A stretch of DNA of 64,000 bases, from NCBI GenBank assembly GCA_026419785.1, contig JAODTK010001122.1:148042-212041 (forward strand), in the 5' to 3' direction. The position numbers and the translations under genes were made by a program. Of this stretch, positions 46,001 to 61,270 are shown one piece after another. Numbering within the stretch: position 1 is the first letter of the stretch; every line of letters begins with the position of its first letter. The notes beneath the pieces are model-generated. The model did not search any database, was not told where the DNA came from, and saw only the letters and a list, made by a program, of their open reading frames with translations. Source of the stretch: Sclerodactyla briareus. Taxonomy: Eukaryota > Echinodermata > Holothuroidea > Dendrochirotida > Sclerodactylidae.

Positions 46001-49000
46001 TGAAAAATGTTGAGAGTGAAGGTAAAGCCCTACCCACAAGATTTCTGGAAAATCTGGCAAACTTCAAAAATTTGCAAAATATGCAAATTAGACATTGATG
46101 GACCTCCAGTGACCCTGAATCCATGATGAAAAAAATCAGAATCAGAGGTCAACCATACCCACCAGGTTTCATGAAATCCAACACCCACAATTTCCTACAT
46201 TTCACATAAATAGCAAATAGACAATTGAGAGACTTCCACTGACCGTGAACTCACCGAGCCGCGTTGAAAGTTTTTTTTTTTTTTTTTTTTTTGATGGGGA
46301 CTGAGGGACGACCAAATTCAACGAACAAAAATGCGGAATAAAACTGGGCCGAATGAGAACACTGAATGACTATAGGGACCGCCAGTATATGTTAAAGTTA
46401 GTGAGTAAAGGTAAAGCCATACACCAAGTTCATGAAAAATCCAAGAACTTGTAGGGGTGCGGCATTAACGCATTGGACATGCAATGGACGCGATAATGAC
46501 TAATGCACGATAAGGATAAAACAAAACGAGGAATGGGGAAGACTCATGATCGGTGGCGAGTCGTCGCCACTGCGTCTGATCAATGTCGCTGTAGTGCGTC
46601 AGGGGACCACGGCCAGGTTGGAAGGTGTAGGCTGTATCTGCATGAGACCCCATCACCGTGCACCACTTGTATCGCCCCCCTCCAACAAAAAAATCAAGTA
46701 ATATTTGAGGCAGAATCTTCAAAATATGTTATTCGGTGATAAAAAAAAAAAAAACGAACACAGAAAATGTAAGTTAACAAGGTTTCAGGCCAATTGGAGG
46801 AAATTTTATGCCCAACTACATTCTCAAAATGAAAACTAAGCAGAATGGCTATGTCTTCCTTGTCATTTAGTGAACACAATAGCTGGTAAAAAGGCAATAG
46901 AAATTATCTATAGGAGAATTCTAGTTGTCTTATTCAGTGACAAATTTGTTGTACTAGAGTTTTGCTCAATCTGTATTCAATCAAATTTTTTGAGATGAGG
47001 TTAAAAATACCAGGATCCGAATGTGAGGTCTTACGGCCTGACCATACAGTTGGTATCAATCACATGGGAGAACTAGGCACCGTCTGGCGGGATGAAACCA
47101 CCATTGTGTATATCCTCCGTTTGAGCAATTGGTCAACAATGCCATCCATCTCAATCGATAATAGAAGGGATTCCATGTTCTGCCTAATACAAAATGGCTG
47201 CAGGATAGTGTCCCATGGACATAGGGAAGTTGGTTGATGAAAAAGTTGCTGAAAAACAATTCGAAACTGTTATCCGGAAGGGGTCCGGTGGGGCAAAACT
47301 AGAAGTTGAACTCGGACGGATCGCAACAATCTTACAATGTGCTCAATTTGTGATAAATATTAAAAATACAAGATGGTCGCCACACGACGTGGTCAGGCGG
47401 ACACCCATTTCAAACCATGGGTAGATTTCTTAGGACGAGATGTGTGCAAGTTTTCAAAACAATGGAGAAGAAAGTGTGGTAAAGTTATCACGCTAACACA
47501 AAAATCTTCCAGCCAGCAGTAGGGAGGTGGCCGATTGAAGCTAAACCATTAGATTTCCAAAGGAAGAAATAAAATCTTGTATGGTTCATTCTAGAAGCAT
47601 AGTGGAGCTAAACATCTAGGCCTGACCTAGAGATCGGTGCCAAAAATTTATGGAAGTTAAACAGATAATTAGGTCAAATGGGCATGTCTTTTATAACCTC
47701 TTGACCAAGTTTATACCAAGGGAGCATTTGGCATTGATATGACATCCATTTTACAATAAAGCTATGAGCGTAAATGACTGTTAACCCATTTTTCAGGCCC
47801 TGTTAAGAGATCTTTATAATCGTGAAAGTATCGTTATGATTTCTACCTGTAACCAGTGATGTCACAGTTTAGAGGGCGGGGTGTCCAGGAAGGTTGATGG
47901 GGCTCTCACTGGCAGCTTGAGGCACTGAAAGAATCGGGTAGGATATGCTCCTCATCCAAGCTAGGGTGGAAGGAAGGAGGAAGTGGTGCAACGATTCAGC
48001 CATGATCCGATAGCACTGGTCACATGGCAGCAAGCCACTGATTGATGAAGATCTCAATACCAGGCATGGTTATGGGGTAAGGCTCGGTATAAGCAAACCT
48101 TTCAGTCCAGGGGCAGATGCAGACTCACCATCCTTTAGTGGCAGAAAAAAAGTGGCCCTTGTGACTGCAAAGTGGCCTGGTGACGGCAACGGCTGCCCAC
48201 AGCGAATATTTGTGAGGCTCACATGTGTATACTGGAAACATATGATATTATTCAGATTACTTTTTGGAAGGCTATTGAACATTATTTGATTGAATTTTTG
48301 GCATGATGTAATGCATCAAGTTCCAGCCAGAATAGCTGCTGTGAGCTGAATACTCTGTGTTCTATCGAGCACCTGGCAGGCTACGATCCTCAGTCTCGCA
48401 GGGCCGGGGTTGGCTATCGTGCCATAGGTTGCTCATGCCTGTCCTGTCCAGGCAACTCGAGCCTCTTGACCTACAAGAAAGAATGTTCCATATCGGGAGC
48501 CCACTTAATAACACCTGGGTTAGAAAACTTGGGTGTCAGATCCAGGAACCAGTCAAGCATCCATGTGGTATGTAATAAGCAACAGTATTCTTCAAAACTA
48601 CTTTTTCCTCTACTTAATGGTGGGGCTGACTCAAAGACGTAGGCGCACGTCTGGAGCAGTCTATGTCATTAACTTGGCGTTCTCTTGGAGACCACACAGT
48701 TCTCGCTGCCTTCGCTGTCGCTAGGCTGCTGGAGATCCCAGTTGTTCATCGTGAAGTTGGATTGCGTGGAGCAGTCAGGCCAGTAGTACATGCCCTCTGA
48801 GGCACGGTCAGATAAACCTGTCATCGAGAGAGGTACAATGATTGAGATGGGCATGAGAACGCAATATAAAATTCTCCTATTTTAATGGTCACCAAATGCA
48901 CAATTCTTCCATTGTCATGCAAAATATTACAATTCCTCCACTTTTTCAAGTTTCCGCATATTGATTGTTGAGAAGGAAGCGAAGTCAGAGGGAAGTTTAC

Positions 49001-52000
49001 TTGCACCTGTACATTCTTCCACAAGTGCAGTGTACAGCATTCCTTTTTGAAAACATAGTATGTCCTGAGGTCGTTAGAGCCAGTGATCACCCTTTTCACC
49101 AATCAAAACAAACTTCCAGAATCGATGATAAACTATTACGGACACCTAACTTGACACATCTGTTTTTATTAGACAATTCTCGCCTCTCATCGCTGCTAGC
49201 CAGCCACCGATTGGTTCAGGAGGTGAGGAGTTTCATACCTGCGATAACAGCCTCACAAGAGAGGCTACCATGACAAACACTACAATGATTCCTTTTTTTC
49301 TACAACAGGCTTCTTTAGAATTTCCTTCTGGATTCACATGTCACACAGACATGGGTAGTTGCCATAGCAGCACTGATATGATCCACCAATCTAATCTATT
49401 CCAAGTGATACAACGGTCATGAAGAGATATTGGCATCCGTTGTCCCATGAGCTCACACAAGTTGAGCATAGGTACCATAACGCACTTTATCAACTACTCA
49501 ATTTATCAACCAGCACTCCAGCTCGGCAAGGAATTTGTCTCAGTGCAGCCTTATCATCGGCAATAGCAAAATTGCTTCCTAGCTCTAATCTTCCTCCACC
49601 ATTCTCTCCCAACTGGTGGGGACCCATCGCGTGCCATGGACAACACTACCGAGCCACCATCAAATCATCAGCCAGCCCGATCGACGATGAACTCTAGTTC
49701 GTCTGCGTCATCACGATGCGAGGTCGCTGAATCTTTTCTGGCATTCCTTCCTGGCATCGCGTCCAAGATAGACTCTCAGTGGAGACAAACTTGTAGCACG
49801 CGTATGAGCCCACTAGGTAGCCATCATCACAGAGGGTGGGGGAGGGGGAAAGGTTAACAGGTCAAAGGTCAATATAGGAATAGTGGATTGCCGCTAGATG
49901 AGAGATGACAGAAGACAATGAGTAAAAAGCCCAATATCAGCTTATTGTTGCGTATTGTGTGAACATGAGAGGCCACTCAAGCCTACACACACCAAATATG
50001 GAATGCTTCAGCCTACAAAAGCAACAAAAGCAAACGAAGGCCAACGAGCTGTTTATAGTTCAATTTAGTTTGTGAGGAAGGGTCAGGAAGGACATTAGTC
50101 CTCTGAACGAACCTGGAACCACAAACCAAGAAGTGCAAACGAGCCTAACAAACTGACATATCACCACACAATTTTTGAAGAAGAAATCAAGGGCCTTTTG
50201 AAAGGCCTTTACACTACCAGACCTAAACAACATTTACGAAGCTATTCCATCATGATGACTCTATGTGAAAAGAAGTGTTTCAGAAGATACAATCTACAGC
50301 GAGTAACATTGAGTTTGAGGTGGTGCCTATTAGTAGTAGTACATTGGAAAAAACTCAAAGAGGTCAGCGAATGCCAACCATCAAGTCTATGGACAATTTT
50401 AAGACCTGGATTCAAAATCACCCGCACACGCCGCAGCCCCATTGAAGCTATCCTAAGACGCCTGGTCTTTCCTCGTATGGGGATCTCTCAGGATACTAAT
50501 TAATTTAGTAGCCTCCTCTGACGGTTTCAATCAACTGCTGATTATCAGTGCCAAACAACTGCATCCCCCAATTGTTTGCACTCAATATCTTCTCTACTTC
50601 ATGGCTGAAGCACTATGCACAGCAGCAGAAGAATAGAGGAGATGAATTGAGTCCGTCCCATCAGACCATACCAGTCTACATTGAGGGGAAAGATGGGTTG
50701 TGAGAGTTACGTTCGTCACTCGAGGGAGTCTGGCGCAATCGCTCTGCTGCGAATTTTACCTCTCCAAATTGATGAAAACAGGACATGGAAACACTACTAC
50801 ACTACGCAGGTGGTGGTGCAAAGTTGAATGGCTCCCAGACCCTGGGAGGTCCCATAGGTGTTGTAAAGGTGCACAGGATACGGCATAGTGGTGTAGGTGG
50901 AGGCCCATGATTGGTAACCCCTACGGAGGTGCCCCCCTCCCTCTGTGCCACAATCTCAGGGTTGAGCCCATCCGAGACAAAAGACCTTGTAGCCAGGATG
51001 TGCAGGTGAAGCGGGAGAGGGCACCGGTGGCCTGGGCGGGTCAGGGTGGAGGTGATCATGAAGTCAAAGTTGGATGGGTACTGATCTTCCAGGACATAAG
51101 CTGGATGGTGAAATTGAAGACAAGTATTCACTATGTAGCAGGTGATACCAACAGTGCTTAGAGCAGTCAGTGCAAATAGGGAAATAATATTATCTTTTAT
51201 TGAGGAATACTCCTGGCTCTTGGTAGAGGCACTTACTGGTAACCCACATTGTGTATAAACCAGGAAGCCAAAATGGGCTTAGTGAACCATCTGTGACTCA
51301 TTTCTGACGATCTATTGCAGTCACCAAGGATAATAGCAAAAACAATAGGGTCATGTACTCATCCTGGGGTAACATACATACCGAGTACGAGCTTCATCTA
51401 TCCAGAGAGGGTCGAGTTAGGTGTTTACACTATGATCTAAATTGGCCTAAATATCGATTTTCCCAAAAATTCAATTTTTGACCAAAAAGACTCCTGATCC
51501 ACACTAACGATAGGGTTCCTGTACTCCCCATAAGAGAAAGATACATCAAAACCAACCATTCTGGACGTTATCGTTGTTTACAAGTTTTCAGCTTTGGACA
51601 TCTGGTGACCATAGATGACTCTAACCTGACCGCAAAACAGAAGGGTTCATGGAATCATATCGGGGAACACACATACCAAAGTATGAGGTTGAATAAGGCG
51701 GAGTCAAAAGTGATCATGTTTACAAGGCTGGGTGGTGAAAAACATATGCACACACACACACACACACACTGTCATGACTGCATAGATTTGACTTTGTCAA
51801 GGAATCAATTTAAATTTCATTTTCATGACCAACGAACACGTGAAAAATAGCGTTATACATACAGAGTTGTTCGAAATATTCAAAGACCAATGGTCGTGTA
51901 GCAGATTTCCTGTAACACTTATCATGCTGTAGGCTGACATTATGTCGCCCAGTGAGGGCGCCCTACACCCAAATTTAAAAATGTATACCTACAGCCAATC

Positions 52001-55000
52001 AGGTGCATCGAATTCGCAACCCTAACTTATATTGCAGAATGTTGTCATGGTAGACAGGAGGGAGGTTGAGTCATCTCAACAGTCACTGTGCCAATCCTGC
52101 AGGACAACATGGAAGCCATTAATGAAGCCGCAATCAATTTATTTCGCATGATAAGGGTTAAACTAGCACAAATGGAAAGTGGACACATCAAAACCACAAC
52201 ACACCAAATATGAAGGTCTCGGGTTGCCTCGTTTTTTAATTTTCTTTTGAGAAATTAGAGGAATCTCCCCACATCCCCCCCATGAGGTCACAGGGGAATG
52301 ATGCAGAGGCCACTCATAGAGTCTACACAGGCAATTCTGCATTTCTGCCGTGATAGCCAAAGATGAAAACAGGTATACCCTTCAGAATTAATGAGATTAT
52401 TTTCATTTTTGTGAACATTGTAAACTTTCCCATTACGGATCCAATCTGAAGCTGCTACAGGGTTTTACATTGACTTTGTATTAGAGGGAATATGGCAGTC
52501 CCCCCGTGACATACATTGGCCAAATTTTGCCAACAGTTGAATTGTGCCTTATTGGGCCCTAGGATCATATGTAATTGCGTTGCGGGATTAAGCTGCCATA
52601 ACGCAATAAATAGAAAAGGACAAATAATCACATGACCGTTAAGCCTTAGGGTGGACGGTTAATTTTTTTGGAATACGCAATGTTTTCACCAACATTAACA
52701 ATTTTTTCGTGAATAGCAATGTTTTCACAACAATAACTTTGCCCCAAATCCCTGTCCAGCCTGACTCACGTTTTGGTACAATTTCGCAGATGTAGTCTTT
52801 TTTCCTTAGGGTGCAGAGTCATGGCCACTGGCCCGTGGTTGTCAGGGTGCCGCAGTCTTGTCCGCTGGGCCACCGTCGGCCCCAGTTCCTGGCCTGCCAG
52901 AGGGTTGGTCACCCCTGATAGGAGCTACAATCAGTCCAACGGTATTGGACTCCACTGAGAGGTCGTTGAGACCTGGAATGAGTTGACAGTGAATGGAATA
53001 ATGAATAAATAGTTTGTACCTGCTCAGCGTATTTACAGGAGATTACCTCCGATCATTAGTGATTGTCACGCCAGTACCAATACAGCAGGCAATCTGCTTG
53101 TCTCTCCTGTGCACACCCCATTCAGATGTCACTTAATCATAATCCCCCGAGGACTTCCCAAAAGAAGGCCCACATACGGCACTCGCTACTCTTCAAAGTC
53201 ACCTCACAAGGTTCCCACTCTTGTGGGTAACGTGAGACATTGCAGGAACCAACCTCGTCAAGCAGCATGCGGGAAAGTCCTCGGGCTTTCAAACTCACAA
53301 TCAATGATTTGCAGTCTGGAGCTCTACCAACTGAGATAATCTGCCTCCTAAAAAGTAGACATTATATCATCAAGAATAGAGGTTAGCAAAGGTCAAAAGC
53401 CATCTAAGATCTAAAGTATGGATTGAGTTACAGATCAAAATCTGCTGGATAAGCGGTTTAAAACATACAATGGTATATTTCAGTTATCTGAAATAAAAAA
53501 CAGAAATATTGCAAGCATGCATATATTTATCACGATTTTATGCCTCAAAGATTTTACTTTGCCTTTTTTAGTGTGGGGCCACTGGGTTATCTTCTCTATA
53601 TAGATATATATACATCATTGCTTCCTACTTTGTGCTCGCATGAATGAGAGATACCTCCATTCGTTGGTGCATTCCACTGATTCGTAATATTTAATCCGTA
53701 GCTTATCATACATGGAGACGAAAAAAAAAAAAAAGCTAATCAAATGGAGCATCAATTTGTTTCCCTGCCCACATAGTTCCCATAAATGCTGGTCTATTAG
53801 CTTTCTGGAAAGCCAAATGTGCCTGACAAATGTGATGCTTCAATAGACTCAGCATTCTTTCAATGTTATTCATGTAACAAGGTGAGGGATAACATATGAT
53901 GATTATTTCCGTGGAAAGCACCTCGCAGAAGGAAAGGAGACTCTAGTATTGCTCCCCTCATACATGCTAACCACAAAAGGTTTATGAAATTAATAATAAA
54001 TCTAATAAGAATAAAAAAAAATGCTATGCATTCATATAGCATTGAATACAAACCCACAAGGAGCAACGGTTTGAAGTGCTCCGCAAATCGGGAAAAGCTG
54101 GTCAAAAAATACATGTTTTCAATGGATTTGAAACTTGTTACCAAAAGGTTTGCACCCTGGATGGGAAAAAAGGTAGATCATTCAAGTGATTTTATGCAAA
54201 TTTAGTGAGAGTGGGATCACCATAGGATTTGTGCGGGACGGAGGAACTACAAGAAATGAGTTTTGAATGCAAGAGGCCATGCTGGTCAGACAATGACAGA
54301 AAGTTGCCAATATAAGAGTCTTGGGGAACCTAAAGTCATTCGACCCAATGTAAATTAACCGATCCAGTAGTGTCAGTAGCCCCAGCGCCGAGATCAAGTA
54401 GTCCACCTCGGCCTGCGTCTCGATCACACGTGAGGAAATGTCCGGGTCATCCGACCGGACACGCATCCATGGCATCTCTGCCAAGTCAGGGTTGGTTCCA
54501 CGGAGATCCCGGTTAGCAACCATGGTCTGGTCCTCTGTGTACCCTGAGGGCAATATCCGTCTGAATGATTAGGAGAAGAAAGATGCTAGTGGGAGTTTAT
54601 GTAGCAAGAACCGATTTTGATTGAGAAGTTCATGCCTAAATCAAGCACTTCTATGTTCTGCCTACAGTAAGCCTACCCACAGATATGCAGTCGTGGGTGC
54701 TGTATCATGTTGGTTCACTCTAAATAGGAACAGGCATTCTAGTCTCTCTCGCCAGGAAAGTCGTTGTGCAATAATGAATCACCACTTGCATAGAAGTTCA
54801 AATATGGGTGAGGGGTTAGAAGGGGGTTTGGAGCACACCCACTCAAATACTGAATTTTGAATATGCTCCCACTGCCTCCACAATTTGTAGAATTTGGTCG
54901 GGGTAAGGCTGTTCCTGGACAGATAAACGTGGAACTGTAACCTATTGCTGCTTAGCGTAGGCTAACAGTATATCACAAACCTCTCTGTTCCAGTAGTTAG

Positions 55001-56840
55001 TCAAGTAGTTGGTACCATTGGACCCACTTGATTCCACTTTGGACCTTCAAAAAGGTTACACGTTCACACTACACAGTAGTGTTTATGTGTGTATCCCACC
55101 GGTGTACTACTTACAAAGTACAAAACATGATATTTTGGTCTTCTATTTATACATTATGAGAATTGAACCCTCAGGCCAAATATCAGCCTATATGAGCGTG
55201 ATAATCGCGTGTGACATGCTATCTACAAAAAAAAACCTTGTGACAACAAGGGGCAATGGGTGGACCCTGTAAACAATGTAATGCAAAGATGTACCTCTGA
55301 AAAACCTTGTAATAAATCAAAATGCTCGGGAATCTGGAATAAAAACTTATTGTTTACAAGATATAGAAGAGAGACCCCATTTATTTGTGATCACCACCCT
55401 TCCATCTTTCTGGTTCCACCCCCATGGTGTGACAAATGACAGCATTTACTTAGCTGCTTTCACATCGTCTTTCCTGTAATTTCACTATTCATGTGGAGTA
55501 ACTACAACAACGCCAAAAAATACAAGAAGAATCAAAATTGGCGTGGGGTTTGATATTCCCTGATATTCAACTCTGTTGGTTAAATTTGCGTTCCGATAGA
55601 AGAATAACGAAAAATATTTTGGAACGCTATACACTGATATACCATAGCATGTACAAAAATGATGTCATATAAAGATGAGACAAGAGTAGCCTCTTAAAAC
55701 AGTTCACTGTTGGACTTGAATTGGTGGCAATGTTCCATATTCCCAAAACGGGAAACACTGAATTGAAGCAATTCTCGTCTCGGACTGTTTTACTAATTGC
55801 GGGCAGAGCTAGACGGATCATATTTCAAAGACCCAGTTTTGTTAAGAGAAGCTGGACTCTGATAGGTGATCACTTTTTGCACTATGTAAATCAGAGGGCT
55901 TCCTCTAAGAGGACAACTTCCTGATTAATTTATGGTCCAAAGGGGATAGGAAATAAACAACCTCATGGTTACTTATAATGTACCAAGGTTGCAACAAAGT
56001 CCTAATTAAAAAAGACACACTTGGACAAAGTAGCATCGAAATGCTCTAAAGATTATCCCTCTTAGGAAATTCCAGATTAGAAATAAAATTGGTCTTAAAA
56101 CAATGCTTTGAAGCACTCGATAAACATTAATATTTGTTCATTACATATAATTATTGCCTTGATCGATAATCCTTTTCATTAGGTGATTTGTTTCTGAGGA
56201 ATTCTTCTGCATAACAAACATAACATGGAATCCATAAAAGGGTTGCCAGATCTACTGCTGGATTTGTTCTAGCCAGGATTGCGGCAGGAAAGACCTTTGA
56301 GGTAGTTTTTTTTGTGGTGGTTCATGTGTCTGTTTCCAAAGGCCAATGCCAACAAGAATGCAACAAAAGTCCAGGAGGTATTGGGAGGAGTAATATTATG
56401 AAAAATTTTTGACCACTTGGGAACCCTGACCCTGAACCTTTCTTTCAATATCAGAGGGTAAATAAAGATCACGTACCTGTGAGAGAACAACGTGGACACC
56501 GTTCTCTCTTCTTAATTTTTCGATTCGGTCCGAAGCTGAAGGTGTTAGCCCATATCGATATGGTTGTAGGGGTGGGGAAGCCTTGTAGCCCTTCGAGTCA
56601 TGGACGTAGCACCATATCCGTCTACGCTAACACTCTGTAACAAGAGTTGGGGAGAATAGACAGTCAATAGAATAGTTAGAGCTGGATAGAGAGGGACTCG
56701 ATATGTGGGTCAATTTGTCTGAGTTCAGAAATTGAATAATATATTGAGTCACTGATCTTTGATGATGGTTGTTGTTGGAGGAATACTGTAGGTTTGGCTC
56801 TTCAGTTGAGGAGATACAATTACTGCTACAGGTTGAACCC

Positions 56841-56901
<61 letters not shown>

Positions 56902-56929
56902 ACCCCCCCCCCCCCCCCCCCCCCCCCCC

Positions 56930-56990
<61 letters not shown>

Positions 56991-59900
56991 ACCCTCTGTA
57001 GGATGTTTTTGCCAGAGTTATTAGACACTTAGACACTCAAGCTGGACCATTTAGACTGAGAAACCACACACTTGAACAATGTGAAAATTCCTAATGTTTT
57101 CTATATGATTTCACTTTCCAAGAATGTAATGAAACATGATCAGCCCAACCTTTCTCCTCACACAGGGGACTCCCATGGCGAACTAGCTTTCTCAAAGGTG
57201 AAGTACATTTACAATTCTAAAGAAAAACAACAATCAGTTCTGATGTGGTGGCCAAGATGAGCGAGTGCTCGAGGATGGAGTACGGAAATGACTGAAGGTC
57301 ACTATCTACTTGCTTCTCCTAAATTAAAAGTGAAAGACTGGACCTGGAGAACTGAGATCTGGTCTCTCGCAGCCAATCAGCACTCTGAATGGCCTCAGAG
57401 GTATAGTGGTTACCATTAGTAACATTACCATAGTTGCCCAGTGGCCGCTGTGAATGCAGTGTACTACCAATCAGATCACAGTCCAGCATATCAGCCAGAT
57501 GCCAGTACACACGGATGCTGCTGGTTGATGTGCCTTCACCGTTTACGTTCGCGGCTTCGATATGGCAGGATCATAATAACCCCAGCTAGAAAAAAAAAAA
57601 AATAGTGGATGGTAATTTGTAATTTTTTTTTGTTTTTCCGAAATCAATTGTTCAATACCAAATTAAAACTATACTTTTGCCTCAGTAGTTTTGCATGAGC
57701 TACAGAAAACTGAATAAATGGCGACGAGAATGATATATAGCCCCATATATGTGGATCACAACCAGATTTATCAGACCATTTTTTTTTTGTGCCAATGCCA
57801 TATACTAATCTATACATTAATAAAGCGCCTTCTCCAAAGAGATACAGACGCACGAAGGGCAAAAAGAGCAACAAAATTACAAATAAAAGAATAAATAGGT
57901 GTCTTCTGAGGTGTCCCTGAAAGAAGAAGCAACAGAGGTAGCATTGACAACTTCTGCTGGGAGGCATCCACAAAGGGCAAAGTCCGAAAGGATTCCGGAG
58001 AGTATTCCGAGGCGGATGCCTAATTGTTAGGCATGTCGGATAGTTAATGTGGTGCTTCTCCATGAAGGACTAAAAGGTTACCTGTTTATTTGATCTTGTG
58101 AGAATGCGTTGTGGGCTTTGAGCCAGTGTAAGTCATGTGAGAGAGGGGTAAACCTACTATATCTGTTGCTTCAGGGAGGGTCCACAGGCCATAGAGATGC
58201 TGGATTCGAAACCGGACCTCAAATAACCTTCAACCTTTGATGACCTCCACTCTGTTGGCAAGACCGATGTGATCCAAATCAACAAGTTCATTGAATCAAC
58301 AAAAAAAGTATAACTCTGGTAAAGAGAATTAGAAAACTAAATTGCACAAATTATGCAAATTTAACATGTGGATGATTCAACATCGGGACCTAAATGTTGA
58401 TACTAAAAGTAGTCCCATATTCAATAATGTGTTCTAACCTACTACATGTGAAACTTACTGGGAGTAACAAAGTATTTCAAGCATAATTTGAATATACCAA
58501 GTCTGACAATTGACGATAAAAAAAGTTTCCACGACCGTCTTGGACTTAACAGAATATTTATTCATCCTGGCAACAGTTGAAGTCAGCAGAGTATCCTGCA
58601 TCGTTCTCGCCGAGAATGGCGACACCGTCATGGTCGCCAACTTGGTTTGATCCCGTCGGGCGTGTTGCCTTCCAGTTGGCTGCGTCCATAGCGGCGGAGA
58701 TTTTGGTCAAGCAGTCGGTGTGGAAGACTGAGCGCTCAATGGGGCATCGTAGATAACCTGTTTGATGTGGGAAAGGGTTATATGCAAATCAGCATTAGGA
58801 GAGGCATATTTGGAGTCTGGTAGCAATTGCTGAAGAAGCTACGAACACAATGTTTGCATGATGCCAGGACTAAGTATTGTCCGAAAAAAAAACAGGATTC
58901 GATACGCATATCGTCACAATGGAGGTCAATGTTGAATTAGTTCTAATTATTACCCTGAGGACAAGGGAACGCAGCTAGAAAACGGTTCCCTTCCGGGACC
59001 AAGAACAGGAAAATGTATTGGCTGGTTGGAGAAATGATGAATACTGCCAAAATTTTGCAAAATCGTTGTTTTGGCGGTGACTCAATTGTTGTCCTGCCAA
59101 ACTTTTCCGAAAACTACCAAATTCACTTTTTGGCGGTTGAAACCGCCAACTGGCAACCTCTTTAGCAAAGACTATTCTATTGGTTGTTGGAGCTGCACAT
59201 ATATATGTTGTTATTCACAGTGGCTGTAATCTACCAGCACTTATCAGAAGCCCCTCCCTTCATAACTGGCTGTGGACGTACCAATCCAGTGACCCTCTTC
59301 ACCAGGCAGACAGATCTCCGATGCAGCGATTTCTACGTCACCCTAGGACGCTATGACGAATCAATGATCTATCTATAGCTTGTTGGCACTGCACATATTC
59401 GTTGTGAGCGTCATGTTGTGGTAGTTCACCAGCACCTATCATCAGGGTTCCTGCAGATTCTGGGCAATCAATTTCCATGACTTTTTCATGACCAAATAAA
59501 GAATTTCCATGACCTCCACTATGTCATCTCGCACAGAATTCTCAACTGACATACAAAAAAGAGCCAGAGCAACAATAGCAAACAGCTGTGAGAGAGTGGC
59601 AGCATCACTTCAATGAAAATTTCCCTTACCAACAACTTTTCACTGAATTTAAAACTTATCTAGGCCGGGATTTTTTATTGATTAAAGTTCCATGACTTTT
59701 CCAGGTTTTCCATGACCCGGGTACCCTGTACCATGGGCCTATCCCTGCATAGCTGGCTGTGGACCTACCAATCCAGTGGTCCTCTCCACCAGACATATCT
59801 CTGATGAAGCGATTCTCGATTGCATTCTCGATGATGACCAAGTCAGCGTTGGGGGTCGTGCGGCAGTCCTGCCTGGCAGCCTGCCAGGTCCTCGCCATAG

Positions 59901-61238
59901 AACCAAACTTGTAGCAATCTGGGCCACAGCTCCCGTTGCTCAGAGTACCCTCGTGACAATTAATCTGAGAGATTAGAGAGAGTTATAGAAATTTTAAACT
60001 TCAGGACAAACTAAATACCACCACCTGAAAGGTATAAACAAATGAGGAACAAACAGAACATAACACAGAATAGCCAGTTTCAGAGTCGTAAGTGCGCATG
60101 CTCACCACAGAAAAGTTTGGGGGAATAAACAAGATTCCCCCCATAGGAATATTGTTACGGCTTATTTTCAAACGCAGTCCACCACAATTGGAAAACGCAA
60201 CCAATTCATCCATGTTTTCTGATGTTATGTTAACACGTAGGGCAAATCGGTAAAGTTTTGTGTTGGTAGGATTTGTAATTTTCAACAGGGAGATTTTTCG
60301 AAACGATCATTCTGCACACTGCACGTTCAACGTCGAACTGCCATTGTTTCCCTCATGACCTTTGACACAATATCATTATCATCTCATTAACTGTACTCCG
60401 AACTGGCTCATTTGAAAGAAAGTTGAGAGCTATGAAGGTAGAAAGATCTGTACTCAAAGCTCTATATTCGTTAGAGTTGAATATCCATTTAAAAATAAAT
60501 GAACTGACTGCCCATGCACGAACAATGACCAACATCTCCAGGAATCACAATTTAATTAATCTGATTATTGCTGCTGGTCCTGGCTATAACCATTCTACAT
60601 ACCATATGACAGAAGCTCATAGTAGATCAATGTTTCCTCTCTGTCATTTCCAGTGACAGTTTCGGAACGCCACAGTCCAACTTCTACCACTGCAAGCTCA
60701 CTGGAAGACAATCGATGAGCAACCATGTGCACGGCAGTACTTTACGTATTATGTTAAGGCCATCAAGCTACATATCATATATGGTGGCAACCTAGTTATT
60801 TGATACTCCAACAGAATGTTTACCTTCAGTCCAAAGAGCTAATGCTATACTGACCCACACACACACACACACACACACACACCCCAACACACATACGGAC
60901 TTTACAGTATTTGCGAGGACGTCCATTTTGCGAAAAAACTAAGTCCGAAATGTGTTGTTTGCGGGTGGATGTTTTCAGTCCTCGCTGCACGGTAACTTTG
61001 CCTCGATTAAGGGTAAAACTTAACACTCATCAACCCACCACTAAAAATCTTGCATCACACTATAAAGTATATCCTATGACTGCTTCTAATGCCTTTGGAG
61101 CTAGAGGGGGATATTTGAATCGTTTAAACGCTTTCTTCCGAGACCCGCTTTCAGGTCCTCGGAAGAAAAAATGTCCTCGCAAGTCGGGTGTGTTTTAACA
61201 GTTATTGTCCTCCGCACCGGGATAGTACAGTACGCACA

Positions 61239-61270
<32 letters not shown>

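Noticed and set aside
56627..57036. Open frames coding for poly-Gly or poly-Pro proteins
   Set aside because: They are the translation of the C/G homopolymer and exist in every frame and on both strands.
58558..58560. TAA taken as the natural end of a lectin gene
   Set aside because: The frame after it gives I-F-C, matching the conserved CTLD ending Y-I-C, so it more likely lies within the domain.
60001..60285. Minus-strand open frame of 94 codons between CUB and CTLD1 exons
   Set aside because: No domain pattern and no convincing splice sites; treated as intron.
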